Shown piece by piece: positions 1 through 6,549 of a DNA stretch of 25,192 nt. Made by a program: the position numbers and the translations under genes. Numbering within the stretch: position 1 is the first letter of the stretch; the number at the start of each line of letters is the position of its first letter. The DNA comes from Helcococcus bovis (GTDB taxonomy: Bacteria > Bacillota > Clostridia > Tissierellales > Peptoniphilaceae), in the NCBI RefSeq assembly GCF_046035435.1, contig NZ_JBFNFH010000022.1; one strand, 5' to 3'. The notes beneath the pieces were generated by a model, which was not told the DNA's origin, made no database searches, and saw nothing but the letters and a program-made list of their open reading frames with translations.

Positions 1-22
1 CTTTTTTTGTATAAAAGTTCAA

Positions 23-51
23 TTGTTTAAATGATATTTTTATGGTAATAT
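23..51 (+). promoter_or_regulatory. Putative sigma-A promoter for the L,D-transpeptidase/ecf operon
   Basis: TTGTTT at 23-28, a 17-bp spacer and an extended -10 (TG at 43-44, TAATAT at 46-51), 27 bp ahead of the first start codon. The T-run at 2-8 could be the tail of an upstream terminator cut by the window edge. The -35 is weak. Confidence 0.4.
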
Positions 52-77
52 ATATTAGTATAGTTATGGAGGGATAA

Positions 78-1523
78 ATGAAAAAAAATAATAAAATTGT
101 AATAATTTCTTTTATCATTTTGTCAATAATTTATTTTATTGGAGTAATTTTATTTAGTGAATTTTCTTATCCTGGCACTAGGTTAAATGGTAATGATAAA
201 AGTTTTGTTTTATTAAATAATATATTTAACTATAATACTAATAATGAATCAAATTTAAATTTTAAAATTGAAGGTAGAAACAGTAAAGAATTAACAATAT
301 CACTTAATGATATAGAATTAAATAAAAAAATAAAAAATGTTGATAAACAACCAATACAAAATTCATGGATTTGGCCAGTTGATATATTTAAGAATCATAA
401 TTATAAAGTTGAATATGATATTTCATATAATAAAAAAAAATTAGAAAAAATATTGAGTGAATCAAAATTATTTAATTCAATAAAGGAACCTGTAGATGCA
501 AAAATAGAATATAATGGAACAGACTACATTATTACAAAACATGATTTAGGAGATAAACTAGATAAAGATAAAACTTTAATATCTATTGAGGATGCAATAA
601 GAAATGGAGAGACAAAGTTAATATTAGATAAACAATATATTAATCCAAAAGTTTTATCTGATTCAAAACAATTAGATAATGATTTAAAAAAAATAAAAAC
701 AATATCAAATCTAAATTATATATTTGATTTTGAAGATAGAAAGTATGAATTAAATGGAAAAGATATCTTTCAGATGTATGATCTAGTAAATGATAAATAT
801 GTCTTAAACAAAGAAAAAATTGAAGGTTACGTAATAAAAATTGCTAGAGAAACAAATACTTATGCGAAGGAACATAAATTTAAGGCAACTGGTTTAGGAG
901 AAATTACAGTTCCTGGTGGGATTTATGGTTGGAAGATGGATGTAGATAAAACTGTTGAAAACATAATAAAAATGATTAATGAATATAAAGATGGAAAAGT
1001 TGAAATCGCATATGAAATGGAAGCAAAACATAGAGGAAAAAATGATATAGGAAACACTTATATAGAGATAGATCTTTCTAGACAACATATGTGGTTTTAT
1101 AAAGATGGAAAGTTGGTAATTGATACGGATATTATTTCTGGAGATGCAAGATCAAGAAATGCAGCTACTCCAACAGGTGTAAACAAGGTTTGGTCAAAAG
1201 AGCGAGGTAAAGATCTTATAGGTGCAAATGAAATTACTGGAGAGAAATATGTTTATCCAGTTGAATATTGGATGCCTGTAGGGTGGACAGGATCAGGTAT
1301 ACATGATACAAGTACAAGAAAAGAATATGGTGGTAATATCTATAAAACTTGGGGAAGTAGTTCATGTATAAATACGCCACCATCTGTAATGAAAATAATT
1401 TTTGAAAATGTACCTATAAACACAGCAGTTGTAATATATGAAAGTAGCACAAATTTATCACCAACTGAATTTGAAAAACAAGAAATGATAAGAAAAGGTG
1501 AAGCTAAGGTGGATGTAAGTTAA
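78..1523 (+). CDS. L,D-transpeptidase (YkuD domain) with peptidoglycan-binding region
   Basis: Membrane-anchored peptidoglycan cross-linking enzyme, 481 aa. Residues about 7-28 form one hydrophobic N-terminal segment, so the protein is probably anchored rather than cleaved. The middle (about 50-320) is charged and resembles the putative PG-binding regions that precede YkuD domains in clostridia. The YkuD domain covers about 325-465: it has the strand motif around MWFYKDGKLV, the TPTG turn, a histidine in GIHDT and the catalytic Cys430 in GSSSCINTP. Members normally read SHGC[VI]N; here His-Gly before the cysteine is replaced by Ser-Ser. The start follows GGAGGG with good spacing. Its TAA overlaps the ecfA1 ATG by one base, so it is probably co-transcribed with the ECF genes. 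The family call is firm; activity of the variant active site is not certain. Confidence 0.88.
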   Translation: MKKNNKIVIISFIILSIIYFIGVILFSEFSYPGTRLNGNDKSFVLLNNIFNYNTNNESNLNFKIEGRNSKELTISLNDIELNKKIKNVDKQPIQNSWIWPVDIFKNHNYKVEYDISYNKKKLEKILSESKLFNSIKEPVDAKIEYNGTDYIITKHDLGDKLDKDKTLISIEDAIRNGETKLILDKQYINPKVLSDSKQLDNDLKKIKTISNLNYIFDFEDRKYELNGKDIFQMYDLVNDKYVLNKEKIEGYVIKIARETNTYAKEHKFKATGLGEITVPGGIYGWKMDVDKTVENIIKMINEYKDGKVEIAYEMEAKHRGKNDIGNTYIEIDLSRQHMWFYKDGKLVIDTDIISGDARSRNAATPTGVNKVWSKERGKDLIGANEITGEKYVYPVEYWMPVGWTGSGIHDTSTRKEYGGNIYKTWGSSSCINTPPSVMKIIFENVPINTAVVIYESSTNLSPTEFEKQEMIRKGEAKVDVS

Positions 1524-2329
1524 TGATAAAAATTAAAAATTTAAATTTTAGATATAGTGAAGATGAAGAATATGTGTTAAAAAATATAAGTTTAAATATA
1601 AATAATGGAGAATTTATTTCTATTTTAGGACGAAATGGATCAGGAAAATCTACATTAGCTAAATTGTTAAATTCTCAAATTTTTCCTACTGAAGGTGAGG
1701 TTATAATAGATGGTAAAAATACAAAAACATCTGATGTATGGGATATACGTGAAAAGGTAGGAATGGTATTTCAAAATCCAGACAATCAGATTGTTGCTAC
1801 TGTAGTGGAAGAAGATGTTGCGTTTGGACCAGAAAATTTAGGTATTCCAAATCCTGAATTAAGAAATAGAGTTGATGAAGCACTTAAAACAGTAGGAATG
1901 TATAAGTTTAGAAAGCATGCACCACATATGTTATCAGGTGGACAAAAACAACGTGTTGCAATAGCTGGTGTATTAGCTATGAATCCTGATATTGTTGTAT
2001 TTGATGAACCTACTTCAATGTTAGATCCAACTGGAAGAAAAGACGTAATAAATCATGCTATTAAATTAAATAAAGAAGAAAATAAGACGGTTATAAATAT
2101 CACGCATTACATGGATGAAGCAGTTCTTTCAGATAGAGTTGTTGTTATAGATAGAGGACAAATAGTTTTAGATGGGACTCCTAGAGAAGTATTTAGTCAG
2201 GTAGAGAAAATAAAAAGCTATGGATTAGATGTACCTCAAGTTACTGAATTAGCATATTTATTAAAAAAATCAGGATTAAATATAAAAAAAGATATTTTAA
2301 CTATTGATGAATTGGTAGAAGTTTTATGA
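1523..2329 (+). CDS. ecfA1: Energy-coupling factor transporter ATPase EcfA1
   Basis: ATP-hydrolysing subunit of the shared ECF module that powers vitamin and trace-nutrient uptake with exchangeable S components. The 268-aa length is normal. Visible motifs: Walker A GRNGSGKST (36-44), Q-loop Gln84 in VFQNPDNQ, signature LSGGQKQR (137-144), Walker B ending FDEP (160-163) and an H-loop in INITHYMDE. The C-terminal extension about 220-268 with YGLDVPQVTEL is typical of EcfA proteins. It overlaps the upstream gene by 1 bp and ecfA2 by 4 bp (ATGA), so translation is probably coupled. The first-versus-second ATPase assignment rests on the conserved gene order ecfA1-ecfA2-ecfT-truA. Confidence 0.95.
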   Translation: MIKIKNLNFRYSEDEEYVLKNISLNINNGEFISILGRNGSGKSTLAKLLNSQIFPTEGEVIIDGKNTKTSDVWDIREKVGMVFQNPDNQIVATVVEEDVAFGPENLGIPNPELRNRVDEALKTVGMYKFRKHAPHMLSGGQKQRVAIAGVLAMNPDIVVFDEPTSMLDPTGRKDVINHAIKLNKEENKTVINITHYMDEAVLSDRVVVIDRGQIVLDGTPREVFSQVEKIKSYGLDVPQVTELAYLLKKSGLNIKKDILTIDELVEVL

Positions 2330-3186
2330 GTATAATATTAAAAAATGTAAAATATAAATATAATATGTCTAGTGATAAATATGCACTAGACAATATTAAT
2401 CTACAAATTAATAAAAATGAATTTATAGGAATTATTGGACATACAGGTTCGGGTAAATCAACTTTAGTTCAATTATTTAATGGTTTAGTTTATCCTACAG
2501 AAGGTACAGTATTAGTTGATAATGAAGAAATTTCTGATGAAAATAAAGCTAATCTAAAGCAAGTAAGGCAAAAAGTTGGTTTAGTATTTCAATATCCAGA
2601 ATATCAATTATTTGAAGAAACTATTGCATTAGATATCGCATTTGGTCCAAAAAATTTAGGTTTATCTGATGATGAAATTCAAAAAAGAGTTAAAGAATCT
2701 ATGAAACTTGTTGGATTAGATTATGAAAAGTTTAAGGATGAATCTCCATTTGATTTATCAGGGGGACAAAAAAGAAGGGTTGCTATAGCATCGATTTTAG
2801 CTATGCAACCACAATATTTAATTTTAGATGAGCCTACTGCTGGATTAGATCCTGAAGGAAGAGATGAAATACTTGGAGAACTTAGAAAAATTTATAATTC
2901 AGATAATGAACTTACTGTTGTTGTTGTGTCTCATTCAATGGAGGATATAGCTAAAATAGCAAATAGAGTTATTGTTATGTCTGAAGGAAAAGTATTTGAT
3001 GATGATATTCCGGAAAAAATTTATAGTAATGAAGAACAATTAGAAAATATTGGACTTGATGTACCACAAATAACAAAAGTTACTTCATTATTAAAAAATA
3101 AAGGATATAAATTTGATAAGACCATAATAAATGTTGAAGAAGCATATGAGGCTTTAATAAAACAAATGGGAGGTAAGGATGAATAA
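2326..3186 (+). CDS. ecfA2: Energy-coupling factor transporter ATPase EcfA2
   Basis: Second ATPase of the ECF module, paired with EcfA1 on the cytoplasmic face. It has 286 aa with Walker A GHTGSGKST (38-46), Q-loop Gln89 in VFQYPEYQLFEET, signature DLSGGQKRR (133-141) and Walker B ILDEP (166-170). The C-terminal region again carries the GLDVPQITK segment seen in EcfA1. It begins in a 4-bp overlap with ecfA1 and overlaps ecfT by 8 bp. No S component lies in the window, which fits a group II ECF module serving several dispersed S proteins. Confidence 0.95.
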   Translation: MSIILKNVKYKYNMSSDKYALDNINLQINKNEFIGIIGHTGSGKSTLVQLFNGLVYPTEGTVLVDNEEISDENKANLKQVRQKVGLVFQYPEYQLFEETIALDIAFGPKNLGLSDDEIQKRVKESMKLVGLDYEKFKDESPFDLSGGQKRRVAIASILAMQPQYLILDEPTAGLDPEGRDEILGELRKIYNSDNELTVVVVSHSMEDIAKIANRVIVMSEGKVFDDDIPEKIYSNEEQLENIGLDVPQITKVTSLLKNKGYKFDKTIINVEEAYEALIKQMGGKDE

Positions 3187-3976
3187 TTCTCCACTAGGAC
3201 AATATATTCCAGGAAATACTATTGTACATCGACTAGATCCCAGAATTAAAATTATATTGGTTTTTATGTATATGATTACATTATTTTTAATTAATAATTT
3301 AGTCTATTATATTCCAATGTTTTTATTTGTTTATATGACGATAAAAATTGCTAATTTGAGTTTCTTGAATATAATAAAATCATTAAAATCAATTATTTTT
3401 ATTTTAGTATTTACAACATTAATTCATATTTTTTCTACACCTGGTAAGGAATTGGTTAAATTCATAGGATTAACAATTACTTTAGAAGGGATAGAAAGAG
3501 CTATATATATTGGTGTAAGGTTAATTCTTTTAGTAATTGGCACTTCATATTTAACACTTACAACAAGTACAACCAAATTAACTGATGGTATTGAATCATT
3601 ATTAAGTCCATTAAAAGTTATAAAGTTTCCTGCTCATGAATTAGCAATGATGATATCAATAGCTTTAAGATTCATTCCAACTTTGTTTGATGAAGCCAAT
3701 AAAATAAGGAAAGCACAATTAGCTAGAGGGGCAGAATTTGACTCTGGAAATATAATGAAAAAAGCTAAAAGCATGGTTCCATTATTAGTTCCATTATTTA
3801 TAAATTCTTTTAGGAGAGCTAAAGAGCTTGCTATTGCCATGGAATCAAGAGGATATAGAGGTTCTGAAGGACGTACAAGATTAAATCCATTAAAGTTAAG
3901 AAAATTAGATTATATTGTGTTTATAATTGTAACTATATTCTTTACATCTCTAGTTTTAGTAGGAATTTATTTATGA
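3179..3976 (+). CDS. ecfT: Energy-coupling factor transmembrane protein EcfT
   Basis: Membrane scaffold of the ECF transporter linking the ATPases to the substrate-binding S component. It has 265 aa with about five hydrophobic segments: two in roughly 25-62, then about 69-85, about 108-128 and about 245-264. Two Arg-Gly motifs typical of the coupling helices are visible, ARG at 182-184 and SRG at 223-225. The N-terminal PLGQYIPGNTIVHRLDPR is characteristic of the family. The ATG at 3179 lies inside the ecfA2 end. The stop overlaps truA by 4 bp. Confidence 0.95.
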   Translation: MNNSPLGQYIPGNTIVHRLDPRIKIILVFMYMITLFLINNLVYYIPMFLFVYMTIKIANLSFLNIIKSLKSIIFILVFTTLIHIFSTPGKELVKFIGLTITLEGIERAIYIGVRLILLVIGTSYLTLTTSTTKLTDGIESLLSPLKVIKFPAHELAMMISIALRFIPTLFDEANKIRKAQLARGAEFDSGNIMKKAKSMVPLLVPLFINSFRRAKELAIAMESRGYRGSEGRTRLNPLKLRKLDYIVFIIVTIFFTSLVLVGIYL

Positions 3977-4701
3977 AAAATATAAAATTGACAATAGCAT
4001 ATGACGGATCAAATTTTAATGGATTTCAAATTCAACCTGATGTTAGAACTGTACAAGGGGAAATAGAGAAAGCATTAAAGAGATTAAATAAGGAAGAAGT
4101 ATCAATTATTTCAGCTGGAAGAACAGATACAGGGGTACATGCAACAATGCATGTATCTAATTTTTTTACAAATGCATTATTGCCAGCAGAAGCATATAAA
4201 TTTAAATTGAAAAAATATCTTCCTGCGGATATTTCAATAATTGAATCTGAAGAAGCTGATGAAAATTTTCATTCGAGATTTGATGCGAAATTAAAAAAAT
4301 ATAGATATATAATTTGTAATTCAAAGGAATTTTATCCTCATCAAAGAAATTATAAACTTCACATCAAACATGATTTAAATTTAGATAAAATGAAGGCTGC
4401 TGGAGAATTATTAAAAGGTGAACATAATTTTTCGGCATTTATGAAATTGGGACAAGATAAAAATCCTGTAAGGAATATGACTAATATTGAAATTTATCAA
4501 AAAGATGATGATATATTTTTAGAATTTGAGGCACAGTCATTTTTACACAATCAAATTAGAATAATGGTCGGATTATTAATAGATATAGGTAGAGGATTTA
4601 GAGAAGTAAATTATGTAAATGAAATTTTTGATAAAAAAATTAAAAGAGCTGCTAAAACTTATGGACCACAAGGATTATATTTAATAGATATAAAATACTA
4701 A
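3973..4701 (+). CDS. truA: tRNA pseudouridine synthase A
   Basis: Converts uridines 38-40 of the tRNA anticodon arm to pseudouridine. It has 242 aa, usual for TruA. The catalytic aspartate is Asp52 in AGRTDTGVHA, and the RNA-binding/dimer region AQSFLHNQIRIMVG is present near residue 190. The start overlaps the ecfT stop (ATGA). It closes the ecf operon; a strong promoter follows directly, so rplM-rpsI can be transcribed separately. No clear terminator separates truA from rplM. Confidence 0.95.
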   Translation: MKNIKLTIAYDGSNFNGFQIQPDVRTVQGEIEKALKRLNKEEVSIISAGRTDTGVHATMHVSNFFTNALLPAEAYKFKLKKYLPADISIIESEEADENFHSRFDAKLKKYRYIICNSKEFYPHQRNYKLHIKHDLNLDKMKAAGELLKGEHNFSAFMKLGQDKNPVRNMTNIEIYQKDDDIFLEFEAQSFLHNQIRIMVGLLIDIGRGFREVNYVNEIFDKKIKRAAKTYGPQGLYLIDIKY

Positions 4702-4706
4702 AATAG

Positions 4707-4735
4707 TTGACAAGTGCAGAGTTTAACTATATAAT
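4707..4735 (+). promoter_or_regulatory. Consensus sigma-A promoter for rplM-rpsI
   Basis: TTGACA (4707-4712), a 17-bp spacer and TATAAT (4730-4735): a perfect housekeeping promoter. The predicted transcript start near 4742 leaves an approximately 160-nt leader ahead of rplM. Confidence 0.85.
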
Positions 4736-4769
4736 ATATAAGTATTTAAAGAGAATCTTGATTCTTTTT

Positions 4770-4878
4770 AGATATCTACGATCTAAAATCGCAGCGTCGA
4801 TGTGCGATAAAGAAATCGTCGAATTTACAAAATCGCCACCTCATTAGGCGAGTTCTAAATAAATGGGGCTAGATATAA
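4770..4878 (+). ncRNA. Putative L13 ribosomal-protein leader RNA
   Basis: Structured, comparatively GC-rich leader between promoter and rplM. A closing helix is visible (ATATCTA at 4772-4778 against TAGATAT at 4870-4876) and an inner hairpin CGCC ... GGCG lies near 4832-4851. Firmicutes carry an autoregulatory L13 leader at exactly this place (Rfam L13_leader). The assignment comes from position plus visible helices; the covariance model was not run. Such leaders allow excess L13 to repress its own operon. Confidence 0.65.
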
Positions 4879-4899
4879 AAAAGAAACAGGAGGATAAAA

Positions 4900-5328
4900 A
4901 TGAGTACATTTTTAGCAAAACACAATGAAGTTGAGCGTAAATGGTATGTTATTGATGCAACAGACAAAGTTTTAGGTGATGTAGCATCTAAAGTTGCTTC
5001 TATCTTAAGAGGTAAAACAAAACCAATTTACACACCACACGTGGATACAGGTGATTACGTAGTTATTGTAAACGCTGACAAAATCAGAGTAACAGGTAAT
5101 AAAGCGAACTATAAAGTTTACAAACATTATACAGGTTATGCTGGTGGTTTAAGAGAAATCCCTTACAAAGATGTTTTAGCAAAACATCCAGAAAGAATTT
5201 TAGAACATGCAATTAAAGGTATGTTACCTAAAAATTCATTAGGTAGACAAATGTTCAAAAAATTACATGTATATGCAGGACCAGATCACAAACATGGTGG
5301 TCAAAATCCAGAAGCATTAGAAATTTAA
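4900..5328 (+). CDS. rplM: 50S ribosomal protein L13
   Basis: Large-subunit protein of 142 aa, the normal length. Recognisable segments are the N-terminal WYVIDATDKVLGDVAS, DTGDYVVIVNA, KVYKHYTGYAGG and GMLPKNSLGRQ. A perfect AGGAGG (4888-4893) lies 6 bp before the ATG. It is followed after 10 bp by rpsI, the conserved L13-S9 pair. Codon use is less AT-extreme than neighbouring genes, as expected for a highly expressed gene. Confidence 0.98.
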   Translation: MSTFLAKHNEVERKWYVIDATDKVLGDVASKVASILRGKTKPIYTPHVDTGDYVVIVNADKIRVTGNKANYKVYKHYTGYAGGLREIPYKDVLAKHPERILEHAIKGMLPKNSLGRQMFKKLHVYAGPDHKHGGQNPEALEI

Positions 5329-5338
5329 GGGAGGTATC

Positions 5339-5728
5339 ATGAGCGAACAATTTTACGGTACAGGAAGAAGAAAATCTGCTGTAGCAAGAGTTAGACTTTT
5401 ACCTGGACAAGGAACATTCACAATTAATGGAAAAGATATTGAAGAATATTTTGGATATGAAACACTTAAAGAATTAGCAAAATCTCCTTTAAAATTAACA
5501 GAAAAATTAGGACAATTTGATGTTAAAGTTAATGTTAAAGGTGGTGGATTCACAGGTCAAGCAGGAGCAATCAGACACGGTGTATCTAGAGCTTTATTAG
5601 AAGTTGATGAAGAATTAAAAACTGTTTTAAAAAGAGCAGGTTTCTTAACAAGAGATTCAAGAAAGAAAGAAAGAAAGAAACCAGGTCTAAAGAAAGCAAG
5701 AAAATCATCACAATTCTCAAAGAGATAA
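5339..5728 (+). CDS. rpsI: 30S ribosomal protein S9
   Basis: Small-subunit protein of 129 aa. It starts FYGTGRRKSAVARV, contains GGGFTGQAGAIRHGVSRAL, and ends with the basic tail KKARKSSQFSKR, which reaches the P-site tRNA in the ribosome. GGGAGG precedes the ATG. It is the last gene of the rplM-rpsI transcript and is followed by a strong intrinsic terminator. Confidence 0.98.
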   Translation: MSEQFYGTGRRKSAVARVRLLPGQGTFTINGKDIEEYFGYETLKELAKSPLKLTEKLGQFDVKVNVKGGGFTGQAGAIRHGVSRALLEVDEELKTVLKRAGFLTRDSRKKERKKPGLKKARKSSQFSKR

Positions 5729-5743
5729 TATCATACAAATTAC

Positions 5744-5777
5744 AAAACGTTGGAATGCTTATATTCCAACGTTTTTT
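5744..5777 (+). terminator. Intrinsic terminator of rplM-rpsI
   Basis: The hairpin arms AAAACGTTGGAAT and ATTCCAACGTTTT pair around a 6-nt loop and run into six or more T. It lies 15 bp after the rpsI stop. Confidence 0.92.
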
Positions 5778-5790
5778 AGTTGTATATATA

Positions 5791-5814
5791 GCTCACAATT
5801 CGTGAGCATTTTTG
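5791..5814 (+). terminator. Second hairpin, possible tandem terminator
   Basis: GCTCAC / GTGAGC (5791-5807) with a 5-nt loop, followed by ATTTTTG. It could back up the first terminator. An operator for the downstream metal-lipoprotein promoter is the alternative, less likely because it lies upstream of the -35. Confidence 0.5.
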
Positions 5815-5831
5815 TACGTAGCCTACAAAAT

Positions 5832-5860
5832 TTGACAAATATATATATTTTATATATACT
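5832..5860 (+). promoter_or_regulatory. Sigma-A promoter of the histidine-rich lipoprotein gene
   Basis: TTGACA (5832-5837), 17 bp, TATACT (5855-5860). The transcript start is expected near 5867, directly against a Fur-type palindrome. Confidence 0.8.
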
Positions 5861-5867
5861 ATACTAG

Positions 5868-5882
5868 TAATGAGAATCATTA
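5868..5882. promoter_or_regulatory. Fur/Zur/PerR-type operator
   Basis: Perfect palindrome TAATGA-GAA-TCATTA, close to the Fur-family box core (ATAATGATAATCATTAT). It starts 8 bp after the -10, across the expected transcript start, so a bound repressor would block initiation. Given the zinc-binding product, Zur is the favoured regulator; Fur or PerR are not excluded. Confidence 0.65.
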
Positions 5883-5907
5883 TTATTAAGTAAAAAAAGG
5901 AGTTAAT

Positions 5908-6324
5908 ATGAAAAAAATAAAATTATTAAGTTTGGTATTAGTAGCTTCAGTATTTTTTGCTGGATGTCAATCAAATAATACTAAAGAAACTATGAAAGAA
6001 ACAAAACTTGAAACAGTTAAAGAAACTAAGCAAGAAACAAAAGCTGAAAAACATGATGATAAAGACCATGACCACGATAAAGACCATGACCACGATAAAG
6101 ATCATGACCACGATAAAGATCATAAGCATGACCATGTTCCAACAGAATTAAAAGAAGAAGATATTAAGTCAATTGAAAAACATGGAGATCATTATCATAT
6201 TAAAACAAAAGATGGAAGCGAATTTATAACTCATGAAGATCTTACATCTATGTTTCCAAATATAAAAGTTAAAGAATTTAAAGGTGAAGATCATCACGAC
6301 CATGATGATAAGAAAGCACAATAA
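5908..6324 (+). CDS. Histidine-rich metal-binding lipoprotein with Pht-type motif
   Basis: Predicted surface lipoprotein of 138 aa. A lipoprotein signal peptide ends in the lipobox FAGC (Cys20). It is followed by a Lys/Glu/Thr-rich linker (about 21-50), a His/Asp tandem repeat built on KDHDHD (about 51-75), and a compact C-terminal unit with HGDHYHIK, matching the HxxHxH zinc site of streptococcal histidine-triad (Pht) proteins. A second HHDHDD cluster lies near the C-terminus. The role inferred is extracellular zinc (or similar metal) capture for an uptake system. AAGGAG lies 6 bp before the ATG. The Fur-type operator just upstream supports metal regulation. It is a single-gene unit, not clearly linked to an ABC uptake system here. 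Confidence 0.75.
   Translation: MKKIKLLSLVLVASVFFAGCQSNNTKETMKETKLETVKETKQETKAEKHDDKDHDHDKDHDHDKDHDHDKDHKHDHVPTELKEEDIKSIEKHGDHYHIKTKDGSEFITHEDLTSMFPNIKVKEFKGEDHHDHDDKKAQ
6061..6132 (+). repeat. In-frame 18-bp tandem repeat (His/Asp-rich)
   Basis: Units of 18 bp (AAAGACCATGACCACGAT) at 6061-6078, 6079-6096 and 6097-6114 with one base change, then a diverged unit. Each adds six residues (KDHDHD). Near-identity at nucleotide level suggests recent expansion by slippage, so copy number may differ between strains. Confidence 0.85.
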
Positions 6325-6358
6325 TATTGATTGAAATTAATAATTAATTTGATAAAAT

Positions 6359-6386
6359 TTGATTTTTTATATTTTTGTTGTATAAT
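6359..6386 (+). promoter_or_regulatory. Promoter for the riboswitch-controlled metal ATPase
   Basis: TTGATT (6359-6364), 16 bp, TATAAT (6381-6386). It puts the transcript start near 6393, just ahead of the structured leader. Confidence 0.6.
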
Positions 6387-6404
6387 AGATTTAAATAAAT
6401 AAAT

Positions 6405-6512
6405 TTGAGCAAGCTAATATTTGTATATTAGCCCGGTCATTGAAGTAATGACAACAGAGTGTAATTAAACGCACTGTGGGACGGCACGATCGTTCTACAG
6501 TGCGATTTTTTA
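6405..6512 (+). ncRNA. Putative NiCo (czcD-type) riboswitch with terminator switch
   Basis: Compact leader with hairpins GCTAATAT/ATATTAGC (6413-6432) and GTCATT/AATGAC (6436-6451), then ACAGAGTGT, and CGCACTGT pairing with ACAGTGCG (6470-6504) before a T-run. The CGCACT strand can pair alternatively with AGTGT near 6457-6462, giving mutually exclusive structures as in a switch. Linkers such as CAGAG and TGTGGGACGGC resemble the conserved junction strands of the NiCo family. The downstream gene is a transition-metal exporter, the usual target. The call is from memory of the family; no covariance search was run. Confidence 0.65.
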
Positions 6513-6549
6513 TATAAATGTAAAAATATTTTTTAAGGGAGACGAAAAT

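Noticed and set aside
6061..6132. CRISPR-like tandem repeats
   Set aside because: The units are contiguous without spacers and lie in frame within a coding sequence.
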